From positions 1 to 64,000 of the forward strand of contig JAPLNL010000122.1 in the NCBI GenBank assembly GCA_026692905.1: a DNA stretch of 64,000 nucleotides, given 5' to 3'. The notes under the pieces were generated by a model that saw only the letters and a list, made by a program, of their open reading frames with translations, did no database searches and was not told the origin of the DNA. This DNA is from Planctomycetota bacterium. Its GTDB lineage: Bacteria; Planctomycetota; Planctomycetia; Pirellulales; Pirellulaceae. Both the position numbers and the translations under genes were made by a program. Of the stretch, positions 56,091 through 64,000 are shown piece after piece (position 1 is the stretch's first letter; each line of letters begins with the position of its first letter).

Positions 56091-57509
56091 TTAGCACGCG
56101 TTTGGTGCCACCAATTTTGCATAAATCCATCTTGCCAGTGTGGTACATCCGACTCCACCAAGCACACAAATTGCCAAAACCGCCGGCTGCCGATATCGCA
56201 CAGAGCCTATGAAGAACATATGCAAAATAGCGAAATACAAACATGGCATCGCATACAACCATGCCCCTTTGCTGAATCTGCATCGCCACATGCCAATTGC
56301 TGCAAAGACCATAATTGCTGTGTAGCCAATCGCTTCTATCCACCTCACTACGTCGCTCCCGAGCTCGCGAGCGACCGGAAGCGGTGACCACGTCTTTACC
56401 AACTTTACCAATCCAAGCTTAATAGCGTCAGAGGAGTTTTCCAAAGCCCATTCAATAGCAGCATTCTTTAGTCGTTGGTCCACCCGCCATTCCAAAGTAC
56501 TTTCGAGCTTTTTTCCATTCAGCAACGTTCGCTCGTCCTCTGCTTTCTGCTGGACAATGAAAGCATTCACAAATTCCATGCCTTCATCACTGCTACCGGA
56601 CGCTCCCGGATGCCAGCCGTCGTAGAGGCTTGCACCAACCTGCAGTGTGGTCGGCACAAACTTATCGGTTTCCATATAATTACGCACCCACCAAGGGCAC
56701 ATCACCATGCAGACACCCAAGCAGAACAAACCGCAGCCCGTACCCCATCGCCAACTTTGTTGCAATTTCTTTTGGCCTGCGTTTTTTTCTCGCATCCATT
56801 GCCACATTAGACAGAGCAAATAGGTGAACAATACTGCCGGCCAAAGACTCCAGCTCGGCCGTGCCAAGCATGCCGCTCCGCTTACCGCGCCTGACAACAG
56901 CATCCAACTCCACGCGACTTCCCATCGCTCTTTTTGCTTGGCTTCGATTGCGAGTGAGGTAAAACCCAAACTCAAAAGCATGAGCGGGCAGAAAATGGCT
57001 TCGCTCAGAACGAAAATACTCATACCTATTGCGCCAGGATAGAGAACGGCAAGCATACCTGCCCAAACGCCAAACAAGGTCTGTTCACCCGTCGTCGCAT
57101 GGCAGGATCGCGCCAGCCAAGTCGCAAAGAGCATCAGCAGGTAGATACAAACCGCCCCCATGGCGCAACCGGCGACTCTCGAAGCAAATACCATGCCCCA
57201 ATTTCGTTGCTCTTGCTCTGATGCAGTGAACACGGACAAGAAAATAGGATAGAGCGGAGCTCTAAATACGCGAGAGTCGGGACTGCCATATTGATACGGA
57301 AGACCTTGCTTGATCTTGCTGGCCATTAGCCAATACGAATCGCTGTCACCAAATCGCAAATAAGATGCACCATCGACGGAGCTCTGCCAATAGTACGCCA
57401 CCAAAACTCGAAGTACAAAACCGACAAGGAGGATAGCGCCCCAGACTGCTATGCGACTTTTCAGGGCCCCATCGTTGGCTTTGGGTGTGTGGTGTCTTGG
57501 AGTGTTCAA
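56091..57509 (-). CDS. Glycosyltransferase family 39-like membrane protein (ArnT/PMT type)
   Basis: A 472-residue membrane protein with about 10-11 helices. The first helix is at about 20-40, followed by a periplasmic loop holding FGDSDSYWLMASKI and SRVFRAPLYPIFLSVF. This is the place of the catalytic acid in dolichol-phosphate-mannose-type glycosyltransferases. These enzymes transfer a sugar from a polyprenyl carrier to lipid or protein on the outer face of the inner membrane. The start is a TTG at 57509, because no ATG precedes the first helix. It begins 11 bases after the transglutaminase gene and runs 55 bases before the AsmA-like gene. Donor and acceptor are unknown. Confidence 0.84.
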   Translation of the reverse strand: MNTPRHHTPKANDGALKSRIAVWGAILLVGFVLRVLVAYYWQSSVDGASYLRFGDSDSYWLMASKIKQGLPYQYGSPDSRVFRAPLYPIFLSVFTASEQEQRNWGMVFASRVAGCAMGAVCIYLLMLFATWLARSCHATTGEQTLFGVWAGMLAVLYPGAIGMSIFVLSEAIFCPLMLLSLGFTSLAIEAKQKERWEVAWSWMLLSGAVSGAACLARPSWSLWPAVLFTYLLCLMWQWMREKNAGQKKLQQSWRWGTGCGLFCLGVCMVMCPWWVRNYMETDKFVPTTLQVGASLYDGWHPGASGSSDEGMEFVNAFIVQQKAEDERTLLNGKKLESTLEWRVDQRLKNAAIEWALENSSDAIKLGLVKLVKTWSPLPVARELGSDVVRWIEAIGYTAIMVFAAIGMWRCRFSKGAWLYAMPCLYFAILHMFFIGSVRYRQPAVLAICVLGGVGCTTLARWIYAKLVAPNAC

Positions 57510-57520
57510 TTGAGATTGGG

Positions 57521-59293
57521 TTAGAGCGGTTTAACTTCAATGTCCATTCCAGGCAGAACCTTGTAGACTTCGAGTATCTCCAAATAGGGATTCTCCGCAT
57601 TGAAGTCCGAATCTCGAAACTTAACGCGATCGATAGACGTCGGAACCGATTCCTGGCTTGAATCCATGGCCACCCAACGCGGGCCCTCTTGAATTTCCAC
57701 CCATGTATGAAACTTCATCGTAGGAGTTTCCTTGGAGTCGTCCATTTTGACTCCAATGGCAATCCTCGTCGGAATACCTACCGAACGACAAACCGCTGCG
57801 AGCATGGTCGCATGCTCAACGCAATTCCCTTTTCTTGATTTTGCCACGAATGGTACAGGGCAAATTTGGACATCGTAGTCTTTTGGTTTCACCCGTTTTT
57901 GAATCTCCCGCTGACACGCTTTTGCTTTGTCGATGTTCGAACTGTCATTCGACAACGTCTTGTCCATTGCAATCACCCCTTTACCAAGTTCTTGCACCCA
58001 GGACATGTCTTTTGGCACGAAGTCGGAATTAGCCAAGTAGTCAGGGTTCGTAGCAACAGAGTTCGATGCCAAAATTGGGTCCGGCTCGATTCGATTACGG
58101 TATACGGTAACATCTGCGGTTCTTGGATCGACGGCTTTCACGCTTTGTCCGATCTTGTCGTTGAACATGAAAAAGACATCCTCCTTTTTGTGACGAAACC
58201 GGAAGATGACGGAAGACAACTCACTGTCATTTCCAACGATTTTTTCGATGTCCCCACGGAGTAGAATAGCGACTGGAGGTAGAGCCCTCAGGTCAGCACA
58301 AGATTCGAGGAGTTGCCCCGTAATCGGCAAGGAGCGAAAGGAAAGGATGTCGTTTTCCGGAACGAAAGACTTCTGTCCTTCTCCCTTTTTATCAACCCAC
58401 AAAAGCGATTTTGAACCACCCTCGCCACTCAGTCCAATACTGCGCACCTCGAGCAGTTCCGGAGAGTCACCAAGCATCGTTGGAGTCGGGATATAGGCTT
58501 TTGCGTCCAGCTCACCATCAACCAACTTGCGTCGCAACGGGTCAAGATACTTCAGTTTGCGCAAGTCACCCGGCAACATAGGTTTTCGGAGTATCGATTG
58601 TTCAACGGCGAATGGCCCGCGATAGTCTTTCTTCCATTCCAACTGAATTTCGAATCGATTGCCGTTTTCCTCACCCGAGAGCCTAAGCACTTCTTGGTTA
58701 ACCTTTCCCCTAAAAGTTTGCTTGTTTTGGCCAATTTCAAGGGAGCCTTCTATGGTTATCAGTTCGCCGTTGTCGCGTTCAATGGTCATGATCCGAATGC
58801 GTTGCTCCTGCGGCATGTTCCTCACCGAGACACGGATGCGACTGTCAAGTTCATGCCGAAAATAGTTTGAACCGAAGGTTTCTGAAACCTCCGTTTTTTT
58901 GTGCGAAAAGCCTACTGGAGCGTTACCTAAATACTGAACCTCCCAGAGATCGCGAGGCAGTTTATCCGCTGTTGTCCATTTCTTGCTGGGGTCGTCTGTC
59001 GAAATTTTCTGTCGTTGCCGCACTTCCGATCTCGTCGAATCAATGCCAGCCGCGTTGGACTCTTTCGATTGGTTTTCTACAGCTTGCTTTACGATAGAAG
59101 CCCCCATGGACTCCGATGGTGTTGAAGCAGTCGGGCTGTCTGCAGGCTTTACCGATCTCGATGCGATCCCAACCTCTCTCAGGACTTTCTCGGTCGCTGC
59201 AACCTGATCTGTAGGCGTTGAGGGAGTACAGCCAACGCTAGTAAGGAGCAACAAAAAGAGCAGAGGGTAGCGGAAAGGAATTTTGGTGTTCAT
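57521..59293 (-). CDS. Transglutaminase-like lipoprotein
   Basis: A 590-residue envelope protein with a lipoprotein signal (PLLFLLLLTSVGC, lipid cysteine about residue 22). A Ser/Thr-rich tether of about 80 residues and a beta-rich middle region at about 100-400 follow. The C-terminal transglutaminase core has catalytic C491 in KGNCVEHATMLAAVCRSVGI, H529 in KFHTWVEI and D544 in AMDSS. Bacterial members often act as peptidases or amidases rather than cross-linkers. TTG at 59305 is a longer alternative; the ATG at 59293 gives a normal lipoprotein signal. It is the first gene of an operon with the GT39-like and AsmA-like genes. Confidence 0.9.
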   Translation of the reverse strand: MNTKIPFRYPLLFLLLLTSVGCTPSTPTDQVAATEKVLREVGIASRSVKPADSPTASTPSESMGASIVKQAVENQSKESNAAGIDSTRSEVRQRQKISTDDPSKKWTTADKLPRDLWEVQYLGNAPVGFSHKKTEVSETFGSNYFRHELDSRIRVSVRNMPQEQRIRIMTIERDNGELITIEGSLEIGQNKQTFRGKVNQEVLRLSGEENGNRFEIQLEWKKDYRGPFAVEQSILRKPMLPGDLRKLKYLDPLRRKLVDGELDAKAYIPTPTMLGDSPELLEVRSIGLSGEGGSKSLLWVDKKGEGQKSFVPENDILSFRSLPITGQLLESCADLRALPPVAILLRGDIEKIVGNDSELSSVIFRFRHKKEDVFFMFNDKIGQSVKAVDPRTADVTVYRNRIEPDPILASNSVATNPDYLANSDFVPKDMSWVQELGKGVIAMDKTLSNDSSNIDKAKACQREIQKRVKPKDYDVQICPVPFVAKSRKGNCVEHATMLAAVCRSVGIPTRIAIGVKMDDSKETPTMKFHTWVEIQEGPRWVAMDSSQESVPTSIDRVKFRDSDFNAENPYLEILEVYKVLPGMDIEVKPL

Positions 59294-59552
59294 GGCTTGT
59301 TTCAAGTTGTTAAGGCCAGCAATCCCTTTCTATCGTAATCCATTTCTGGAAAACCCCCATCCTAGCAAACGAGACAATTCAGGTTGTAACGATTGTACCG
59401 CTGGGAAAACGCAAGGAAATATTCTGAAATTGCGTGGCACGTTGCGGAGGTGACCTAATCTTGGTTGTTCCTCAAGGTTTCTTGTGGGAACGAAGCCTAT
59501 TTGTTTTAAGTCAACCGATCCCTTTTACCCTAGAAAAGCAACAGCTATTCCT

Positions 59553-60284
59553 ATGGGCAACGCTCCCAAATCCCAGACTAGCAAGTCAGCCAGCGCACCG
59601 GAAAACAGTCCGCGGGCCAATCCGACGTCAAGCTTTCGCTCCCTCGAAGGCGATGCCCTAGAAGCCCACATGGGTGTGTTTCGCTATGGCACGTTCGATT
59701 TGACGGATGCAATTCGTCCTTCTTACGATCTTCAAGTCATTCCACGCCAAGGGTTTCGCTATGACTGCTACACCGACCCGAAAACGAATTCCCAGGTTCC
59801 AGTCATCATGGCTGCCGCCTCTCGCGAACGTCTCTTCGATTTGTTCATGGACTTGATCGATTGCCTCGGAGACGAAGTCGATTTGGTTCTTGAAACCAGC
59901 CATAGCGGTTCCTCGGACGAACACGAAGACCTCTACCGCGAACATATCGACGTCCCTGTCCTTAAAAGCGTTCTTTACGATTTTGAAGACATGCTCCTGA
60001 ATGACGGTTGCACAGGCGTCGCGGTCCTCAACCCGCGAAAACAACAGGAAGTCCAGTTCGACGAACACAAGATGCTAATATGTTATGGTTCGCCACTCGA
60101 ATCGTTTGAACGTGTCCTCATCAAACACGACGTCTACCCCGACGAAAACATTCGCTTTATCACCGAAGCGGAACATGTACATAGCAGCACCGACGTATTG
60201 GCTCGCGAATTTTCAAAGCTCCAATCGCGATTGGGAATCGATTTCGAATACGACAACAACGACGACCTTTCACTTGAATGCTAA
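59553..60284 (+). CDS. Conserved planctomycete protein, function unknown
   Basis: A 243-residue soluble protein. A disordered Ser/Pro/Ala-rich tail (about 1-30) is followed by an alpha/beta domain with strands such as MGVFRYGTFDLTDAI, QVIPRQGFRYDCYTDPKTNS, VPVIMAAASRERLFDLFMDL and GVAVLNPRKQQEVQFDEHKM. An acidic C-terminus (DFEYDNNDDLSLEC) completes it. There is no signal peptide, membrane helix or catalytic motif that I can name. The frame is open from 59484; the ATG at 59553 is preferred because the preceding residues look non-coding. It is divergent to the transglutaminase operon. Confidence 0.7.
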   Translation: MGNAPKSQTSKSASAPENSPRANPTSSFRSLEGDALEAHMGVFRYGTFDLTDAIRPSYDLQVIPRQGFRYDCYTDPKTNSQVPVIMAAASRERLFDLFMDLIDCLGDEVDLVLETSHSGSSDEHEDLYREHIDVPVLKSVLYDFEDMLLNDGCTGVAVLNPRKQQEVQFDEHKMLICYGSPLESFERVLIKHDVYPDENIRFITEAEHVHSSTDVLAREFSKLQSRLGIDFEYDNNDDLSLEC

Positions 60285-60391
60285 GCCTGCGGCAAGAGTA
60301 AAGCGATTGTCCTGGATCGCTTGGCAGGCATTTACGAACGATTGAGTAGCACCCAACGGCTAATCGTTTGAATCTCTCGAAGAACACAATC

Positions 60392-60456
60392 GGCAGAAAG
60401 ATCGAACGCAGAAAGATAGGTTCGCAAATCATTTTTCTGCGTTCGATCTTTCTGCC
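60392..60456. repeat. Perfect 23-bp inverted repeat, GGCAGAAAGATCGAACGCAGAAA family
   Basis: Arms 60392-60414 and 60434-60456 are exact reverse complements around a 19-base loop. A decayed copy (GGCAGAAAAATCGAAC) lies at about 26056. It is situated 108 bases after the stop of the preceding gene, so it might also act at the RNA 3' end. Beside it at about 60471-60498 is a decayed CGCCTGAAGGCTGGACACCAAC word. The 379-base gap holds no gene. Confidence 0.9.
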
Positions 60457-60554
60457 ATTGTTGTGATTGGCCGCTCGCCTGAAGGCTGGACACCAACCAA
60501 GAAAACTTGCGGAATCGTGGCTTGGCGATGGTTGGTGACTTGGTTCGCATGCTT

Positions 60555-60599
60555 GGTTGTCCTATACTGGGTTGTCCTATACTGGGTTGTCCTATACTG
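60555..60599 (+). repeat. Three exact 15-bp tandem repeats upstream of the DUF1549/DUF1553 gene
   Basis: GGTTGTCCTATACTG occurs three times without change, ending 65 bases before the proposed start codon. Each unit contains a TATACT that resembles a -10 box, so the array may multiply a promoter element or be a slippage product. Confidence 0.92.
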
Positions 60600-60663
60600 G
60601 GGCAGTCCGTATGGACAGGATTATTGATGACGATATTCCTCCTGCCAAAAAGAGCCATCCAAC

Positions 60664-63105
60664 TTGATTCCATTTCTATCAGTGACCGCTCGAAGACACC
60701 TTGTCGTCGTGCTGCTCGGCCTTTTGAATTGGGCCTCGGGACCGCGCCTCATTGCCGATTCTCCCGATGTCGTGGAAGTCGATTTCAGTCGACAGATTCG
60801 TCCGCTATTGGCCAAGCAATGTTTTTCTTGCCATGGTCCTGACAAACAAGAGTCTGGTGTTGCATTGCATGACTTTGCAAAAGCGACCGGCCAAGCGGAC
60901 AGCGGACACAAGGCCATTGTGCCGGGCAACATCGAGAAAAGCGAAATTTTGAGGCGCATAACGTCCGAGGATCCAAGTCAACGCATGCCACCTGAAGGGC
61001 CCGGTCTTTCGAAGCCACAATCCGAACTCATTCGGAAATGGATTCAGTCAGGTGCCGAGTATCGAGAACACTGGGCCTTTCTACCTCTAAGTGATCCTAA
61101 GTCGCCACCGACCCAACCTCAATTCGTTGCGAGCAACCCCATCGATGCATTTGTTCAAGAGCGTTGGCTAAGAAATGACTTGAAGCCGTCCGCAAATGCC
61201 GACCCGCGGAAACTGATTAGGCGACTTTACTTTGATTGTATCGGTGTGCCTCCTGATCTGAAAACAGTCGAACGATTCGCGAGCAACCCATCGGAATCGG
61301 CCTACGGTGAATTGGTGGATGAGCTTTTGGCTGATCCGCGATTCGGCGAACGCATGGCCCGCGATTGGCTCGATCTGGTTCGCTACGCTGAAACGAATAG
61401 CTTCGAACGAGATGGCCCCAAACCAAACGCTTGGAAGTACCGTGACTATGTCATCGATTCGTTTAACGAAGACAAGCCTTACGATCGGTTTCTCCTGGAG
61501 CAATTGGCGGGTGACGAGCTCGACACCCCCGACAAAGCGTCTCTGACAGCAACGGGATTCTATCGCGTGGGCATTTGGGACGATGAGCCAGCTGATCCGC
61601 TCCAAGCCAAGTTCGATGGCTACGACGATCTTGTCAGTACGATCGGACAAGGAGTCATGGGGCTGACGCTTAACTGCGCTCGCTGTCACGACCATAAAAT
61701 CGATCCTATTCCGCAAAAGGATTACTATCAGATGGTCGCTTTCCTTCGCGATGTGACGCCCTATGGCAGTAGAAGCGATGAAAAGACCAACAGTCAAATC
61801 AACGTCACCGGCGGTGATTTGGCTCGCCAGAATTCCGAGCTCAAGAATCAACTCAAGGAAATTCGAGAATCGATTCGGCGAATCGAAGAAATTGGCATCG
61901 CCAAAATGACGGACGAGGACAAGAAGGCTGCGAAGAGCCCCGATCGGGATAAGGTACTTCGCGAGCATCTCAAATCCAAGATCGAGTCTTCGGAATGGGG
62001 CGAGTACGAATCGCTCAAAAAGAATGCGGAAGAGACTCGCAAGCAATTGGATTCTTTGCCGCTTGATTTTCGGCTTGGACTAGCCAAATGCGATCCCAGT
62101 CCCGAGGAAACCTTTGTCCTGCTGCGTGGCTCGCCTCAAGCACAGGGCGACAAAGTCGAACCTGCTTTCCCCAAGATTTTTCAGGAGGCGGGCCCCGTGA
62201 TGGCGACTCCAAAGGCTGGCTCAACAGGCCGACGTACGGTACTTGCAAAATGGTTAGCATCTCCTACGAATCGATTGACGGGACGAGTCATCGCCAACCG
62301 AATTTGGCAGCACCACTTCGGTCGCGGCATCGTTCGCTCTGCCAACAATTTCGGGCAACTCGGCGATCCTCCAACGCATCCTGAGCTCCTGGACTTTTTG
62401 GCCCAACAACTGGTTCGTTTCGATTGGCACTTGAAACCACTTCATCGGATGATGCTCATGTCGAGTACCTACCGGCTTGATTCGTCCGCGGATGCTGAGA
62501 GTAACAAGCGAGATCCGAGCAACGATTCGTTCTCGCGTTTCAACGTTCGTCGCTTGAGCGCCGAAGAAATCCGCGATGCGGTCTTAACGGTCAATGGTCG
62601 GATCAATTGGGAACAACATGGCCCGAGCATTTACCCCAATGTTTCGAGTGATGTGAAAGCAGGTCAAAGCCGGCCTGGCGAAGGCTGGGGCAAATCTAGC
62701 CTCTCCGACCAGTCCCGTCGGAGTGTCTACATCTACATCAAACGCTCTCTGGTGCCACCTGAGCTATCCGTTTTTGACTTCCCCGAAACAGATACGAGCT
62801 GCGAAGCTCGCTTTCTGACAACTCAGGCCGCCCAAGCGATGAACATGCTCAACGGTGCTTTCATGCAGGAGCAGGCAAGTCACTTCGCTGAACATGCGAC
62901 CAACCCAAGCCAAAGCTCATTAACGGATTGGCTAAAAGTGGCCATCGAAGCGGCTTATTCACGTGCCGCGACCGGAGAAGAAATTCAACGGGGAGCTAAC
63001 CGTATTCTGGCTCTGCGAGACAAGTTCGGACTGAGCGAGCAGCAGGCCTTCCGCGAATATTGCTTGGTACTGCTCAACAGCAACGAATTCATTTACTTGG
63101 ACTGA
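60664..63105 (+). CDS. PSCyt1/DUF1549/DUF1553 planctomycete cytochrome protein
   Basis: An 813-residue exported protein. A signal peptide (about 10-31, ending LIADS) precedes a cytochrome c-like PSCyt1 domain with heme site CFSCH (C53-H57) and EILRRITSEDPSQRMPPEGP. A DUF1549 domain lies at about 155-370, with RMARDWLDLVRYAETNSFER and a second LNCARCHDHKIDPI heme-type motif. A charged helical spacer is followed by DUF1553 at about 530-790 (FNVRRLSAEEIRDAVL, TQAAQAMNMLNG). Function is unknown; it always pairs with DUF1501. No ATG precedes the signal peptide: the TTG at 60664 is taken, and the GTG at 60682 is equally possible. The gap to the next gene is 8 bases. Confidence 0.9.
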   Translation: MIPFLSVTARRHLVVVLLGLLNWASGPRLIADSPDVVEVDFSRQIRPLLAKQCFSCHGPDKQESGVALHDFAKATGQADSGHKAIVPGNIEKSEILRRITSEDPSQRMPPEGPGLSKPQSELIRKWIQSGAEYREHWAFLPLSDPKSPPTQPQFVASNPIDAFVQERWLRNDLKPSANADPRKLIRRLYFDCIGVPPDLKTVERFASNPSESAYGELVDELLADPRFGERMARDWLDLVRYAETNSFERDGPKPNAWKYRDYVIDSFNEDKPYDRFLLEQLAGDELDTPDKASLTATGFYRVGIWDDEPADPLQAKFDGYDDLVSTIGQGVMGLTLNCARCHDHKIDPIPQKDYYQMVAFLRDVTPYGSRSDEKTNSQINVTGGDLARQNSELKNQLKEIRESIRRIEEIGIAKMTDEDKKAAKSPDRDKVLREHLKSKIESSEWGEYESLKKNAEETRKQLDSLPLDFRLGLAKCDPSPEETFVLLRGSPQAQGDKVEPAFPKIFQEAGPVMATPKAGSTGRRTVLAKWLASPTNRLTGRVIANRIWQHHFGRGIVRSANNFGQLGDPPTHPELLDFLAQQLVRFDWHLKPLHRMMLMSSTYRLDSSADAESNKRDPSNDSFSRFNVRRLSAEEIRDAVLTVNGRINWEQHGPSIYPNVSSDVKAGQSRPGEGWGKSSLSDQSRRSVYIYIKRSLVPPELSVFDFPETDTSCEARFLTTQAAQAMNMLNGAFMQEQASHFAEHATNPSQSSLTDWLKVAIEAAYSRAATGEEIQRGANRILALRDKFGLSEQQAFREYCLVLLNSNEFIYLD

Positions 63106-63113
63106 GGCAAATC

Positions 63114-64000
63114 ATGGCAAGACGAAATTTTTGCGGCCGAACACGCCGAGAGTTTTTATGGGAATCTGGCTGCGGCTTCGGAAGCGTTGCTCTCACATCG
63201 TTTTTGACGGCCGATGGTTTTTTCAACAAAAACGCTGCTGCGGATGACTCCGCGCACTCTGCAGGCGGCGCAACGAACTCGCATAATTCAAGTTTCCCTG
63301 CGAAAGCCAAGTCGGTCATTTTCTTGTTCATGTATGGTGGGCCAAGTCAAATCGATACGTTCGACTACAAGCCCAACATGATCGGGATGGACAACAAGAC
63401 CATCGCGGTCAAAACGTTCGGTCGGGGCGGCCATCGCAACGAAGGAAGAATCGTAGAGCCTCGATGGAAATTCAAGCAGTACGGCCAATGTGGTAAGTGG
63501 ATCAGCGATTTGTTTCCAGAGCTTGGAACGTGCGCGGACGACATCGCCTTTTTGAATTCGATGACCGCTGACTCTCCGATTCACGGTTCGGCCATGCTCA
63601 TGATGAATTCCGGAAAGATTTTGAGCGGCTCACCATCGATGGGATCATGGATCAACTATGGTCTTGGTTCGATGAATGAGAATTTGCCCGGATTTGTAGT
63701 GATGTTGGATCCCAAAGGGGGGCCAATCAGCGGTGCCAAGAATTGGTCGGGTGGTTACATGCCAGCAAATTACCAGGGAACCATTTTGCGAGCCAAGGGT
63801 GCTCCGCTTCTCGATCTGCAGCCACCTGCTGGAACCTCGCGTGAGTTACAGCGAGACCTGATCGATGCGATTGCGGAGAACAACCAGGCGCACCTTGCAA
63901 CCCGGGCTGCGAACTCGGAGCTAGCGGCTCGCATCTCCAGTTACGAGTTGGCGTTCAAGATGCAGCAGTCGGCGCCAGAAGTCGTCGATCTGGCACGAGA
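63114..64000 (+). CDS. DUF1501 domain protein, Tat-exported (cut by window end)
   Basis: The first 295 residues are in the window and the frame is still open at the end. A twin-arginine signal (RRNFCGRTRREFLWESGCGF) is followed by FLFMYGGPSQIDTFDYKPN, a metal-site-like region of DUF1501 proteins. GQCGKWISDLFPELG and SPIHGSAMLMMNSG come next. It begins 8 bases after the DUF1553 gene, the usual operon. It is a distant paralogue of the DUF1501 protein at 14138, whose gene has no DUF1553 partner. The product is expected outside the cytoplasm; the enzymatic role is not established. Confidence 0.9.
   Translation, partial: MARRNFCGRTRREFLWESGCGFGSVALTSFLTADGFFNKNAAADDSAHSAGGATNSHNSSFPAKAKSVIFLFMYGGPSQIDTFDYKPNMIGMDNKTIAVKTFGRGGHRNEGRIVEPRWKFKQYGQCGKWISDLFPELGTCADDIAFLNSMTADSPIHGSAMLMMNSGKILSGSPSMGSWINYGLGSMNENLPGFVVMLDPKGGPISGAKNWSGGYMPANYQGTILRAKGAPLLDLQPPAGTSRELQRDLIDAIAENNQAHLATRAANSELAARISSYELAFKMQQSAPEVVDLAR

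Noticed and set aside
61168-62046. Minus-strand open frame of about 290 codons
   Set aside because: Antisense shadow within the DUF1549/DUF1553 gene; no recognisable features.

Overview
The window looks like the chromosome of a marine or freshwater member of the Planctomycetota, most likely family Pirellulaceae (Rhodopirellula/Blastopirellula relatives). The evidence is the combination of families largely confined to that phylum: a ThuA/PVC-dehydrogenase/cytochrome c fusion, two DUF1501 Tat-exported proteins, a DUF1549/DUF1553 cytochrome protein, a cytochrome/WD40 protein, a BBP7-type barrel and a DUF3299 protein. Base composition is near 50% GC, ribosome-binding sites are weak and the gaps are rich in palindromic repeats. 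The organism and all functions are inferred from sequence recognition only; no database search was run. I found no rRNA, tRNA, CRISPR array, phage or transposase gene.

Layout. 0.1-9.3 kb: a minus-strand carbohydrate-type module (MFS transporter, small conserved protein, the 1537-residue ThuA/PVC dehydrogenase, a Gfo/Idh/MocA oxidoreductase). Opposite it lies the internally deleted remnant of a XylR-type AraC regulator, then a Uma2 nuclease-like gene and a 31-bp tandem repeat. 9.3-18.1 kb: a plus-strand set of ABC ATPase, ABC permease, DUF4129 membrane protein, DUF1501 protein (ATGA overlap) and a secreted/membrane protein. 18.2-30.2 kb: lipA, a tandem pair of exported CPFC-motif paralogues, a DUF3299 membrane protein, lemA plus a long M48 peptidase, a BBP7 barrel, a TPR-like protein, a small conserved protein and hemL.

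30.4-41.2 kb: proS followed by an unusual signal peptidase I with a zinc-ribbon-like insert, a coiled-coil exported protein, an SGNH hydrolase and cytochrome/WD40 pair, a fatty-acid desaturase and a GMC oxidoreductase. 41.2-52.4 kb: a truncated secretory gene ending inside an intergenic repeat, an S9 (DPP-IV) peptidase, a CBS-type family II pyrophosphatase, thrS with an extra insertion, a small overlapping gene, an EboB-like TatD hydrolase, an orphan DevC-type permease, an unknown protein and uppP. 52.6-59.3 kb: a minus-strand envelope operon (transglutaminase-like lipoprotein, GT39-like glycosyltransferase, AsmA-like protein). 59.5-64 kb: a conserved unknown protein and a DUF1549/DUF1553-DUF1501 pair cut by the window end.

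The features most worth a second look are the XylR remnant with a preserved inverted-repeat operator candidate, the gene truncated by a repeat at 41.5 kb, the zinc-ribbon signal peptidase, the lone EboB-like hydrolase in a thrS operon, the tandem CPFC paralogues, and at least six palindromic repeat families in the gaps, most of them present at more than one locus. No single gene set here is clearly a new defence or secretion system. The ABC/DUF4129/DUF1501 set and the transglutaminase/GT39/AsmA operon are the best candidates for undescribed multi-gene functions.
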